64,000 nucleotides of DNA from Streptomyces hyderabadensis. Its GTDB lineage: Bacteria; Actinomycetota; Actinomycetes; Streptomycetales; Streptomycetaceae. The translations under genes were made by a program, and so were the position numbers. The DNA lies in the NCBI RefSeq assembly GCF_020404845.1, contig NZ_JAIOJZ010000002.1:186001-250000 (forward strand). Direction: 5' to 3'. This document shows, in pieces, positions 52,531-61,933 of the stretch; position 1 is the stretch's first letter, and each line of letters opens with the position of its first letter. The notes under the pieces were generated by a model. The model saw only the letters and a list, made by a program, of their open reading frames with translations, ran no database searches and was not told where the DNA came from.

Positions 52531-54171
52531 TCAGCCTCCGCTGGAGCCGCCCAGGTCCCCGATCCAGTCGGTCACGGTGGTGAACCAGTCGGTGAGCTGG
52601 TCCCAGTAGCCCTTGCCGGTGCCGATCCAGTCCTGCAGCGGGCTCAGCTCCCACACGAGCCAGCCGGCCACGAAGAGGATGACGATCGTGAACAAGCACC
52701 CCTTGAGGCAGCCGAGACCCGGGATGCGCATCGGGTTGGCGCTGCGCTGCCGCGGCGGCCTGGGCTCGCGCCGGGGCGGCTGCGGCTCGGGCGCGGGCGG
52801 CGGGGCGTACCGCTGCGGCGGCTGGGGCTGCGGGGTGGCGTACCGCTGCGGCTGTTGCTGCTGCGGGTAGCCGTAGCCGGGCTGCTGGGGCGGCGGGCCC
52901 TGGGGTGCCTGGCGGGGCTGCTGCGGCGGGCGGGCGACCTGCCGCTGGGGGCGGCGGCGCAGCGGGTCCTGGTTCGGGTCGAGGTACTGGACCTGCGTCT
53001 GCTCGTTGCGGTCGCGGGCGGCGCGCAGCTGGCTCTGCCAGGGGTGCGGGTCCTCGGGGCCGCCCTGGCCCGGCGCGCCCTGCTGACCCGGCTGCCCGGG
53101 GGGCACCGGGGGCATGACGGCGGTGGGGTCGGCGGCGCCGGTGTTCGGGAGTACGGCGGTCGGGTCGGCGGCCCCCGCCGGGCCGCCGGTGTGCGGCAGC
53201 ACACTGGTCGCGCCGTTCGGGTCGTAGGCGGCGTCGGGGGTGCCGGGGACCTGTGCAGGCGCCGGGTCCGGTGCCAGGAGCGCGCCCACGTTCTCCGCGG
53301 CGCCGATCTGCGCGCTGTTCGCGTGCACGCCGATGCCCTCGGCGACGACGCGCAGGCCGCGGGCGAGGTTCTCGGCGCTGGGGCGGTCGTCGGGGTTCTT
53401 GCGCAGGCAGCGCTCGATGACCGTCCACAGCGGGTCGGGGACGGTGGAGGGGCGGCGCGGTTCGGCGCTCAGGTGCTGGTGCAGCACCTCGAGGGCGGAG
53501 CCCCCGCCGAACGGGGGACGGCCGGTGACCAGCTCGTACAGCAGGATCCCGGCGCCGTAGACGTCGACGGCGGAGGTCTGCGGGCGGCCCTCGGCGGACT
53601 CCGGCGCGACGTAGGCGGGCGTGCCGACGAACTCGTGGGTGCGGGTGAGGCCGGGCGAGTCGGCGAGGCGGGCGATGCCGAAGTCGGTGAGCATCGGGTG
53701 CATCTCGCCGCCGGTCTGCTTCAGCAGGACGTTGGCCGGCTTCAGGTCGCGGTGGACGACGCCGTCGGCGTGGCTGGCGGCCAGCGCGTCGGCGATCTGC
53801 GCGGTGAGCAGGGCGGCGGCGACCGGGGTGAGCGGCCCGTTCTCGCGCAGGTAGCGGTGCAGGTCGGGGCCGTCGATGAGGTCCATGACGAGGGCCAGCA
53901 GCTCGCCCTCGACGACCAGGTCGCGGACCCGGACGATGTTGGGGTGGGTGAGCCGGAGCAGGACGGAGCGCTCGCGCAGGAAGCGCATCACGATGTCGGC
54001 GTCGCTCGCGAGCTCTTCCTTGAGGACCTTGATCGCTACGGTCTCGCCGGGCTGTCCGGCCACGGCCGCCTCGGCGCCCGCGGTCTCGCGCTGGCGGGCA
54101 CGCCAGACGGTGCCCGTGGCGCCGCGGCCGAGGGGCTCCTCGAGGAGGTACTTGCTGCCTACCGGCCGCAC
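52531..54171 (-). CDS. pkaA: Ser/Thr protein kinase PkaA type
   Basis: 546 residues from GTG at 54171 (AGGAG upstream). The kinase domain (about 6-275) is intact: GRGATGTVW, VAIKVL, HRDLKPANVLL, LTDFGIARL, VAPESAEG. The juxtamembrane region contains T-x-V-L-P segments (GATSVLPHTGG, DPTAVLPNTG, DPTAVMPPV) that look like phospho-acceptor sites, then a Gln/Pro-rich stretch, one membrane helix (GCLFTIVILFVAGWLVWEL) and a short outer tail. It is the first kinase of the pair and divergent from the FHA protein gene. It likely phosphorylates proteins in cytoplasm or at the membrane, possibly including itself. Confidence 0.87.
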   Translation of the reverse strand: MRPVGSKYLLEEPLGRGATGTVWRARQRETAGAEAAVAGQPGETVAIKVLKEELASDADIVMRFLRERSVLLRLTHPNIVRVRDLVVEGELLALVMDLIDGPDLHRYLRENGPLTPVAAALLTAQIADALAASHADGVVHRDLKPANVLLKQTGGEMHPMLTDFGIARLADSPGLTRTHEFVGTPAYVAPESAEGRPQTSAVDVYGAGILLYELVTGRPPFGGGSALEVLHQHLSAEPRRPSTVPDPLWTVIERCLRKNPDDRPSAENLARGLRVVAEGIGVHANSAQIGAAENVGALLAPDPAPAQVPGTPDAAYDPNGATSVLPHTGGPAGAADPTAVLPNTGAADPTAVMPPVPPGQPGQQGAPGQGGPEDPHPWQSQLRAARDRNEQTQVQYLDPNQDPLRRRPQRQVARPPQQPRQAPQGPPPQQPGYGYPQQQQPQRYATPQPQPPQRYAPPPAPEPQPPRREPRPPRQRSANPMRIPGLGCLKGCLFTIVILFVAGWLVWELSPLQDWIGTGKGYWDQLTDWFTTVTDWIGDLGGSSGG

Positions 54172-54586
54172 GTCATGCGCTCCTAGTTGCTTGCTGGCTG
54201 TTCGGACCCACTGTTACAGACCCGGACGCTGTCCCGGACCCGGTCGGTCCCAGTCGGACCCAACTGTAGTGCCGCCCCCCGGACCACGTTCGAAGGAAAG
54301 ACGCTCGACCCGGTCCCTTGGTTGCCGCTGCCCGGACGTGACCGATCTCAAGGGGACGGCAATCGATCACCCGCGAAGCATCTGTCAGGCATTTTTGGGG
54401 GCAGAGCCGACCAATCAAGATCATTTGGCGGTGGGTGGCGGGCGCGTTGTCAGTGGCAGGTGCGAGGATGCGTGCAGTACTGGCCGACGTGCTCGTGTGA
54501 CGGTGGGGGAAGTCCGCGGTGGGGGACCGCGGTGACGGCTTCCGTCCCGGCGTGCGGGCGCCCGCGCGAAGGGACCGCTTACGGCG

Positions 54587-57500
54587 ATGCAGATCCGGCT
54601 GACCGTCGTAGACCCGCTGGGCCCGCATGCTTCGGCTGCTTCGGCTGTTTCGGTGGCGGACCGTGCCGCGCGGTGTGACGTGCTCGTCACCGCGCCGGCC
54701 GGCACCGCCCTGGCCGCGGTCGCCTCCGCGCTGGCCGCCGCGCTCCCCGGCGAGGGCCCGGGCTCCGGTCAGGTGGTGCTGTACGCCGGCGCGCAGCGCC
54801 TCGACGCCCAGCGCAGCACCCTGGGCGAGCCCCCGCTGATCGACGGCGCCGTGCTCTGCCTGGGCGCCCCCGGCGAGCCCGATCCGCACACCGAGCCGGC
54901 GGACGTCCCGGCCCAGCTGCACGTGGTCGCGGGGCCCGACGCGGGCGGCGTCCACCTGCTGCACGGCGGCCAGATCCGGCTCGGCCGCTCCGCCGACGCC
55001 GACGTCGCGCTCGACGACCCGGACGTCTCCCGGATGCACTGCGCCGTGACCGTCGGCCCCGACGCCCGCGTCTCCGTCGCCGACCTCGGCTCCACCAACG
55101 GCACCACCCTGGACGGCGCCCGCGTGGGCGACCGCCCGGTCCGCTTCGCGCCGGGTGCGCTGCTGCGGATCGGCGAGTCGGCGCTGCGGCTCGTGCCGGT
55201 GCCGCCGACGGCGGAGGTGCGGGTGCCGACGACACCGGACGGGGAGGGTCACGTACGGCTGTCCGTGCCCCGGGCGTCCGCGCCGGACGGGGAGGGCGGC
55301 GCGGTGGCCCACGCGCGCGTGGCCGACGGCGCCGAGGGCCAGGTGCGCGACGCGGACGGCCGCTCCCGCGCGGTCCCGGCCGGGCCGACGGGATACACCC
55401 GGGTGACGGCTGCGGACCCCGCGGCCCCCGGCACCGGGCCCCGCGGCCGCACCCACCACGCGTACGGCACCTCGGGCCACGAGACGGCTCGGGGGCCCGT
55501 AGAGCCGCCGCAGGTCCCCGGTCAGGGCGGCGCGCCCCGCATCGAGAGCCACGGCACCGGCCCCACGGCCGGACTGCCCCGGCAGTCCCCCGCCGCGGGC
55601 GAGACGCACGGCGGCGCGCGGGGCGCGGGAGGCGCGGGGGCGTACGCGACCGGCGGTCCCGACGCGACCGCGCCCCGCACCGACGGACTCGGCCCGGGCG
55701 ACCACGGCACCCCGGACCCACAGGCACCCGGCCAGACCCCGACCGACCGTGACCGGTACGGGTCGCCCGGCACCACCACGGCCGGCGCGGGCGCGCCCCG
55801 CCCCGGCGGGACCGGCCCCGGCGACCACGGCAGCCCCGCCCCGCGGGCACCCGGCCAGAACCCGCCCGGCCAGGACGCCCCGTACGACGCGGGGCCTGCC
55901 GCGCCGGGCGCGGCCCGTACGAACTCAACCGGTGGGGTCACACCCCGCACGGGCGGTACGGTCCCGGGCGGACACGGCCCCGGCCGGAACCCCCTCGGCC
56001 AGGCCCCGTACGGCACAGGCCCCGCCGCGCCCGGCGCGAGCGCGGCCGGTGGGGGCCCGCCCCACGCCGACGGGGTCGGCCCCGGTGCCTACGGCGCTCC
56101 GGACCCGCGGGCGACCGGCCGGGGCGCGGCCGGTACGGACCCGGCAGACGGCGCCGCCCCTCGCGCGGGCACGTCCGGTACCGGCACGTCCCGTACGGGC
56201 GCGGCCGGTGCGGCGGCTCTCGGCCCCGACGCCGGGCGTGGCGGCGCGCCGGGCTCCCGATCCGGGCGCAAGGGGACTCCCCTGCGCGGTACCGACGTGC
56301 CGCAGGAGGTGCGCAGGCGCGGTGGGATAGGAGCCTGGGCGCGGCGGCTGACCGGCGGGCGCGGAGCCGCTCCGGAGACCACCGTGTCCGGGGCGCACGC
56401 ACCCGCCGAGACGGAGCGCGGACCGGCACCGGCGTCCCCGTCGTCCGGCCCCGCGCGCGCCCCCGAGACCTGGCCGGACCCCGCTTCGCTGCTGCTCACG
56501 GCGCTGGGACCGGGCCCCCGGCTGTGGGAGCGCGGCCCGGGCCACCCGGAGGCGCTCACCGTGCGGCTCGGTACGGCCGACCGGGTGGTGCCGGGCGGGG
56601 ACGCCCCGCTGCCCGCGGTGCCGGTCACCGCCGACCTGCGCGAGGTGGGCGCGCTCGGCCTCGCGGGCCCGCGCGAGCGGCTCACCGGGCTGGCCCGTTC
56701 GGTGCTGGCGCAGCTCGCCGCGCTGCACTCGGCGGACGCCCTGGAGATCGTCCTGATCAGCGCGGACCGTTCCCGCCCGCTCGCCGAGCGGACGGCCGAG
56801 TGGTCCTGGCTGGGCTGGCTGCCGCAGGTGCGCCCGGGACACGGCCAGGACTGCCGCCTGCTGCTCGCCCACGACCGCGAACAGGCCACGGCCCGCGCCG
56901 GTGAACTCCTCCGCCGCCTCGACGACCGCCTCGCGGACGAGCCCCGGCCCGGGGCGCGCCCGCCGGCCACACCCGCGGACCCGGCGGCACCCACGGACCC
57001 GGCGGCGCCCGCGGTCGCGGCCCGCCCGCAGCCCTCCTGGGCCCGGCCCGACTCCGGCACCGACCCCTCCGGCGGCTTCCCCGGGCCGTACGCGGTGGTC
57101 GTCGTGGACGGGGACCCCGGCGGCGCCGACGTGCGCGAGGCGGTGGCCCGGCTGGCCCTGGAGGGACCGCGGGCCGGGGTGCACGTCGTGTGCCTCGCCG
57201 AGACGGCGGCCGCCTCCCCCACCTCCCCTGTGACGCGGACCTACGAGGAGGCCTGCGCGGTGTCGCCGGTGTTCCGGGAGTGCGGGGCGGTGGCGCTGCT
57301 CAGCGGCGACGTGGCGACGACCCTGCGCCTGCTGCGCGTCGCCCGCGCCGGCACCAACGCGGGCACGGGCACCCCGGCCGCTCCCGCCGGTCCGGTCGGC
57401 CACGGCACCGTCGCCACGGTGGACGCCGTCTCCCTGCCCTGGGCCGAGCGGTTCGCGCGCGCCCTGGCCCCGCTGCGCACCGACACCGCCACCGGCGGCG

Positions 57501-58678
57501 AGCGGCACACGCGCGTGTCCGCGCCGCTGCCCCAGGCGGCCCGGCTCCTGGACGAACTGGGCCTGGCCCGGGCCACCCCGGCCTCCCTGATGGCCCGCTG
57601 GGCGGCCGCGGCCGACGACACGGAGTCCCTCGGAGGACGCGCGCAGGCGGTGCTGGGCGCCGGTCCGCGCGGCCCCGTCCCGGTCGACCTGGCCGCCGAG
57701 GGGCCGCACCTGCTGATCGAGGGACCGCCCGGCAGCGGCCGCACCGAGCTGCTGCGGGCGCTCGTCGCCTCGCTCGCCTCCGCCGAACGCCCCGACCGGC
57801 TCGGCATCGTCCTCATGGACGGCCGCGACAGCGTGAGTTCGGGCGGCGCCCACGGCGAGGGCCTGCGCGTGTGCACGGACGTACCGCACGTCACCACCCA
57901 CCTCACCGCCAACGACCCCGTGCTGATGCGGGAGTTCGCCCAGTCGCTGAGCGCCGAGCTGAAGCGGCGCGCCGAGCTGCTGGGGCGGTCGGACTTCGCC
58001 GAGTGGCACACCGGGCGCGAGGTGTCGGGCCGGCTCGTCGCCCAGCGCACCCCGGCCGGCGCGGGGCCGGTGCCGGTCTCCGACTCCGGGGACGTCGAGT
58101 CCCCGCCCAGCTCCACGCTGCGGCTGCGCCCGGCCGCCGCCAGGCGCCGGACGGGTCCCGTGCCGCCCCTCCCCCGCCTCGTCGTGGTCGTCGACGACCT
58201 CGACGCCCTCGTCACCCCGCCGCTCGGTTCCCCCGGGCGGCCCGCGGCGGGTTCGGTGATGCGGGCGCTGGAGGCCGTCGCGCGGGAGGGCGAGCGGCTC
58301 GGCGTGCACCTGGTGGCCGCCACCGCGCCCGGCGGCCGCACGGACCGTACCGAGCCCGTCCTGCGCGCGACCCTGCGCGTCACCCTGGACCCGCCGGTGC
58401 CGGGGCCGGACGAACCGGCGCCCGGACGTGGGCGGTTGGCCCGCCCCGACGGACGCACCACCGCCTTCCAGGGCGGCCGCGTCACGGGCCGCATCCCGCG
58501 CACGGCGACCCTGCGCCCCACGGTGGTCCCCCTGGAGTGGCACCGCATGGGCGACCCGCCCACCCGCCGCCCGGTGCGCGAACTGGGCAACGGCCCCACC
58601 GACTTGGCCCTGCTGGCCAGCGCCCTGGAACGGGCAGCCAGGGAGGTCTCGGCAGCGGAGGTCCCGTCACTGCTGTAG
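54587..58678 (+). CDS. FHA-domain EssC/FtsK-like protein without membrane segments
   Basis: 1363 residues. Residues 1-95 resemble a second, degenerate FHA or beta-grasp domain, and 112-204 are a clear FHA domain (LGRSADADVALDDPDVSRMHC, GSTNGTTLDG). About 350 disordered Gly/Pro/Thr residues follow. From about 640 the sequence matches the EssC/EccC pre-motor region (LAGPRERLTGLARSVLAQL…WLGWLP). A single FtsK-like motor follows with Walker A G-P-P-G-S-G-R-T (about 1046-1053), arginine replacing lysine, and Walker B VVVVDDLDAL. Unlike EssC it has no membrane helix and no WXG100 genes nearby. It is divergent from pkaA, so its FHA domain may bind phospho-threonine made by that kinase. Confidence 0.82.
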   Translation: MQIRLTVVDPLGPHASAASAVSVADRAARCDVLVTAPAGTALAAVASALAAALPGEGPGSGQVVLYAGAQRLDAQRSTLGEPPLIDGAVLCLGAPGEPDPHTEPADVPAQLHVVAGPDAGGVHLLHGGQIRLGRSADADVALDDPDVSRMHCAVTVGPDARVSVADLGSTNGTTLDGARVGDRPVRFAPGALLRIGESALRLVPVPPTAEVRVPTTPDGEGHVRLSVPRASAPDGEGGAVAHARVADGAEGQVRDADGRSRAVPAGPTGYTRVTAADPAAPGTGPRGRTHHAYGTSGHETARGPVEPPQVPGQGGAPRIESHGTGPTAGLPRQSPAAGETHGGARGAGGAGAYATGGPDATAPRTDGLGPGDHGTPDPQAPGQTPTDRDRYGSPGTTTAGAGAPRPGGTGPGDHGSPAPRAPGQNPPGQDAPYDAGPAAPGAARTNSTGGVTPRTGGTVPGGHGPGRNPLGQAPYGTGPAAPGASAAGGGPPHADGVGPGAYGAPDPRATGRGAAGTDPADGAAPRAGTSGTGTSRTGAAGAAALGPDAGRGGAPGSRSGRKGTPLRGTDVPQEVRRRGGIGAWARRLTGGRGAAPETTVSGAHAPAETERGPAPASPSSGPARAPETWPDPASLLLTALGPGPRLWERGPGHPEALTVRLGTADRVVPGGDAPLPAVPVTADLREVGALGLAGPRERLTGLARSVLAQLAALHSADALEIVLISADRSRPLAERTAEWSWLGWLPQVRPGHGQDCRLLLAHDREQATARAGELLRRLDDRLADEPRPGARPPATPADPAAPTDPAAPAVAARPQPSWARPDSGTDPSGGFPGPYAVVVVDGDPGGADVREAVARLALEGPRAGVHVVCLAETAAASPTSPVTRTYEEACAVSPVFRECGAVALLSGDVATTLRLLRVARAGTNAGTGTPAAPAGPVGHGTVATVDAVSLPWAERFARALAPLRTDTATGGERHTRVSAPLPQAARLLDELGLARATPASLMARWAAAADDTESLGGRAQAVLGAGPRGPVPVDLAAEGPHLLIEGPPGSGRTELLRALVASLASAERPDRLGIVLMDGRDSVSSGGAHGEGLRVCTDVPHVTTHLTANDPVLMREFAQSLSAELKRRAELLGRSDFAEWHTGREVSGRLVAQRTPAGAGPVPVSDSGDVESPPSSTLRLRPAAARRRTGPVPPLPRLVVVVDDLDALVTPPLGSPGRPAAGSVMRALEAVAREGERLGVHLVAATAPGGRTDRTEPVLRATLRVTLDPPVPGPDEPAPGRGRLARPDGRTTAFQGGRVTGRIPRTATLRPTVVPLEWHRMGDPPTRRPVRELGNGPTDLALLASALERAAREVSAAEVPSLL

Positions 58679-58682
58679 ACGC

Positions 58683-58769
58683 CGTCCCCGCAGGCCCGTT
58701 CACGCCTGCGACGCCGGGGGCACAAGTCAGCCCGTCCGGCGCTTGCGGACAAGACCGTCCGGCCGAAGC
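58683..58769. repeat. Streptomyces intergenic repeat, tandem copy A
   Basis: Starts CGTCCCCGCAGGCCCGTTCA and contains CAGCCCGTCCGGCGCTTG. It is repeated 105 bp downstream. I recognise the CAGCCCGTCCGGCG core as a dispersed Streptomyces repeat. It occupies the gap after the FHA gene. Confidence 0.72.
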
Positions 58770-58787
58770 AAGCGCCTCCCGAGGCCC

Positions 58788-58876
58788 CGTCCCCGCAGGC
58801 CCGTTCACGCCTGCGACGCCGGGGGGCACAAGTCAGCCCGTCCGGCGTTTGAGGACGAGGCCGTTCGGGCCGAAGC
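58788..58876. repeat. Streptomyces intergenic repeat, tandem copy B
   Basis: Second copy of the element at 58683. It is followed by GGGGGC-GGCA-GCCCCC (near 58885-58901), a short hairpin. The rest of 58902-59062 should hold the promoter of the sugar-binding protein gene; a TTGACA is at 58962. Confidence 0.72.
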
Positions 58877-59062
58877 GGGGGCCCGGGGGCGGCAGCCCCC
58901 GAGACGCCCGCACCGGCACCGCCTGACTGATCACGGTCACGACGCGGTCACAAAAGCCCACTTGACAGCGGACGCGCCCTTGCCGCCCTCACCCCCCTGG
59001 CGTACACCAGAGCGCACGGGACAGCGCCGAGCGTTCGACGAGGAACGAAGAACGGGGCAGTG

Positions 59063-60460
59063 ATGCGCACGAGCAGCACCATCCGGACACGCGGAACCGT
59101 CAAGAGGACCACGCGGGCCGCCGCCGCCCTCGCCGCGGGAGCACTCGCGCTCTCGCTCACCGCGTGCGGCGGCGACGACGACAACGGCAGCGGCGACAGC
59201 GGCGACAAGGGCGGCGGCGGCAAGCAGCCCGGCGCCTCCGTCACCCTCCCGAAGCTGGACGGCGAGAGCCTGTCGGTCGCCGCCGTCTGGACCGGCACCG
59301 AGCAGAAGAACTTCAAGCAGGTACTCACCGAGTTCGAGAAGCGCACCGGCGCCAAGGTCACCTTCGTGCCGGCCCAGGACCCGATCATCAACTTCCTCGG
59401 CTCGAAGATCGCCGGCGGTGCCCCGCCGGACGTGGCGATGCTCCCGCAGCCCGGCGCCATCAAGCAGGCCGTGGACAAGGGCTGGGCCAAGCCGCTGGGC
59501 GCCGAGGCGACGAAGGAACTCGGCGAGAACTACTCACCCGGCTGGCAGGACATCGGCAAGGTCGGCGGCAAGCAGTACGGCGTGTACTACAAGGCCGCCA
59601 ACAAGTCGCTGATCTGGTACAACGCGAAGGTCTTCGAGAACGCGGGCGCCGCCGAGCCCAAGACCTGGGACGAGCTGCTCAACACCGCCCAGATGGTCTA
59701 CGACTCGGGCGTCACCCCCTTCTCCGTGGGCGGCGCGGACGGCTGGACGCTCACCGACTGGTTCGAGAACGTCTACCTCTCGCAGGCGGGCCCGGAGAAG
59801 TACGACCAGCTCGCCAAGCACGAGATCAAGTGGACGGACCCGTCCGTGAAGGAGGCCCTGACCACCCTGGCGGAGATATGGGGCAAGAAGGACTTCGTCG
59901 CGGGCGGCGCGTCCGGCGCGCTGCAGACGGAGTTCCCGGCCTCGGTGACGCAGACCTTCACCGGCGGCGACCAGCCCAAGGCGGGCATGGTCTACGAGGG
60001 CGACTTCGCGCAGGTCAACATCGGTGAGACCAAGGCGGAGGTCGGCACGGACGCGAAGGTGTTCCCGTTCCCGGCCGTGGGCGACACCGCGCCGGTGGTG
60101 TCCGGCGGCGACGCGGCGGTGATCCTGAAGGACTCGAAGGCGGCGCAGGCGCTGGCCACCTGGCTGGCCTCGCCGGACGCGGCGGCGATCCAGGCGAAGC
60201 TCGGCGGTTTCCTCTCGCCCAACAAGAGCGTCGACACGTCGGTGTATCCGAACGAGGTGCAGAAGAAGATCGCCGAAGCGCTGCTCGCGGCCGGTGACGA
60301 CTTCCGCTTCGACATGTCGGACCAGGCCCCGCAGGCCTTCGGCGGCACCCCGGGCAAGGGCGAGTGGAAGACGCTGCAGGACTTCCTGAAGAACCCGAAG
60401 GACGTCGCGGGCGCCCAGGCGAAGCTGGAGGCGGACGCGGCCGCCGCCTACGGGGGCTGA
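59063..60460 (+). CDS. Sugar ABC transporter substrate-binding lipoprotein
   Basis: 465 residues from ATG at 59063; a GTG three bases upstream is an alternative. The lipobox is LTAC, giving an acylated Cys, followed by an Asp/Gly/Ser-rich linker. The mature part is a family 1 solute-binding protein (VWTGTEQKNFKQVLTEFEKRTG, LLPQPGAIKQAVDKGWAKPL near-matches, WTLTDWFENVYL). It supplies the two permeases encoded downstream. No ATPase or regulator gene is linked. It is not closely similar to the first binding protein at 20306, so a different sugar is likely. Confidence 0.92.
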   Translation: MRTSSTIRTRGTVKRTTRAAAALAAGALALSLTACGGDDDNGSGDSGDKGGGGKQPGASVTLPKLDGESLSVAAVWTGTEQKNFKQVLTEFEKRTGAKVTFVPAQDPIINFLGSKIAGGAPPDVAMLPQPGAIKQAVDKGWAKPLGAEATKELGENYSPGWQDIGKVGGKQYGVYYKAANKSLIWYNAKVFENAGAAEPKTWDELLNTAQMVYDSGVTPFSVGGADGWTLTDWFENVYLSQAGPEKYDQLAKHEIKWTDPSVKEALTTLAEIWGKKDFVAGGASGALQTEFPASVTQTFTGGDQPKAGMVYEGDFAQVNIGETKAEVGTDAKVFPFPAVGDTAPVVSGGDAAVILKDSKAAQALATWLASPDAAAIQAKLGGFLSPNKSVDTSVYPNEVQKKIAEALLAAGDDFRFDMSDQAPQAFGGTPGKGEWKTLQDFLKNPKDVAGAQAKLEADAAAAYGG

Positions 60461-60464
60461 CGCG

Positions 60465-61838
60465 ATGACGTCGGCCACCGCGGCGGGGACCGGCCCGGCC
60501 CCCGAGGGCCCTCCGGTCCCCGCCGCCCCCAAGTCCCCCAAGTCGCGCAAGAGCGTGACCGGCACCCGGAAGTCCGTGGCGGCGCTGTTCCTGCTGCCCG
60601 CCCTGGTGCTGCTCGGCGCGCTCGTGGTCTACCCGATCGGGTACTCGCTGATCCGCAGCTTCTACGACCAGTCCGGCGACTCCTTCGCCGGGTTCGACAA
60701 CTACGAGACGCTGTTCACCGACGACGGCATCCGCACCGCCCTGAAGAACAACATCATCTGGGTGGTGTTCGCGCCGACGGTCGCCACCGCGCTCGGTCTG
60801 ATCTTCGCGGTGCTGACCGAACGCATCCGCTGGGGCACGGCGTTCAAGCTGGTCGTCTTCATGCCGATGGCGATCTCGATGCTCGCGGCCGGCATCATCT
60901 TCCGGCTGGTGTACGACCAGGACCCGGACAAGGGCGTCGCCAACGCGGTGTGGGTCGGGGTGCACGACACCTTCGCCGAGTCGTCCGCGTTCCCGAAGGC
61001 GCACCCGGGCCGCGACTCGCCGCTGAAGCCCGCCGGCGGGGGCGCGTTCATCACGAAGCAGCCGGTGAGCGCGGGCACCCCGGTGGCCCTGCCGCTCGTG
61101 GGCGTCGCCCCCGACCTGATGCCCGACGGCGCGGCGAAGGCGGCGACCGCCGAGCCCGCGGACGGCAAGGTCACCGGCACCACCTGGCAGGACTTCACCC
61201 GCGGCAAGGGCGTCGGCAAGCTGGGCGGCGTCGACGCGGCCGAACTGGGCTACGCCGGGATGAAGATCGAGGCGATCAAGGACGGCGAGGTGGTGGCGTC
61301 GACCACGGCGGCCGGGGACGGCACCTTCACGCTGCCCGCGGCGGCCGACGGGGCGCTGCTCAGACTGCCCGCCGACAACTTCAAGGAGCCGTACAACGGC
61401 CTGGACTGGCTCGGCCCCTCCCTGGTCACCCCGGCGATCATCGGATCGTACGTGTGGATGTGGGCGGGCTTCGCGATGGTGCTGATCGCGGCGGGCCTGG
61501 CCGGGGTGCCCCGGGAGCTGCTCGAAGCCGCCCGGGTGGACGGCGCCAACGAATGGCAGGTCTTCCGGCGGGTCACGGTGCCGCTGCTCGCACCGGTCCT
61601 CGCGGTCGTGGTCGTCACCCTGATGATCAACGTGCTGAAGGTGTTCGACCTGGTCTTCATCATCGCCCCGGGCTCCGCCCAGGACGACGCGAACGTGCTC
61701 GCCCTGGAGCTGTACCGCAAGGGCTTCGCCTCCGACCAGCCGGGCGTCGCCAGCGCCATCGCGGTGTTCCTGCTGCTCCTGGTGATCCCGGTGATGTGGT
61801 TCAACGTCCGGCGGCTGCGGCGGGAGGTGCGGCGATGA
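60465..61838 (+). CDS. Sugar ABC transporter permease (MalF type) with a large periplasmic-side insertion
   Basis: 457 residues, against about 310 for similar Streptomyces permeases. TM1-TM3 (KSVAALFLLPALVLLGALVV and on) are followed by about 150 extra residues (157-315) exposed outside the membrane. These include a GYAGMKIEAIKDGEVVASTT…GDGTFTLP segment resembling the carboxypeptidase-regulatory or Cna-B-like beta-sandwich fold. TM4-TM6 and the EAA loop (ELLEAARVDGANEWQVFRR) then follow. The insertion is placed like the P2 loop of E. coli MalF, which contacts the binding protein. Confidence 0.9.
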   Translation: MTSATAAGTGPAPEGPPVPAAPKSPKSRKSVTGTRKSVAALFLLPALVLLGALVVYPIGYSLIRSFYDQSGDSFAGFDNYETLFTDDGIRTALKNNIIWVVFAPTVATALGLIFAVLTERIRWGTAFKLVVFMPMAISMLAAGIIFRLVYDQDPDKGVANAVWVGVHDTFAESSAFPKAHPGRDSPLKPAGGGAFITKQPVSAGTPVALPLVGVAPDLMPDGAAKAATAEPADGKVTGTTWQDFTRGKGVGKLGGVDAAELGYAGMKIEAIKDGEVVASTTAAGDGTFTLPAAADGALLRLPADNFKEPYNGLDWLGPSLVTPAIIGSYVWMWAGFAMVLIAAGLAGVPRELLEAARVDGANEWQVFRRVTVPLLAPVLAVVVVTLMINVLKVFDLVFIIAPGSAQDDANVLALELYRKGFASDQPGVASAIAVFLLLLVIPVMWFNVRRLRREVRR

Positions 61839-61933
61839 AGTCGCGTCCGCGATGGGGCGGCTGGGGGTCCGGGGGGTACCCCCCGGGACGGCGCAGTAAC
61901 GTACGGCGACTTCGGCGGGAGGTGCGGCGATGA
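61835..61933 (+). CDS. 32-codon ORF made by partial duplication of the permease 3' end
   Basis: ATG at 61835 overlaps the permease stop (ATGA) and its own stop overlaps the next permease start (ATGA at 61930). The last 12 codons (AGT AAC GTA CGG CGA CTT …) repeat the permease C-terminus SNVRRLRREVRR with silent changes. The front half is Gly/Arg-rich around a GGGGGGTACCCCCC palindrome. It may be translated only as a by-product of coupling, or act as a spacer. No function is claimed. Confidence 0.5.
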   Translation: MKSRPRWGGWGSGGYPPGRRSNVRRLRREVRR

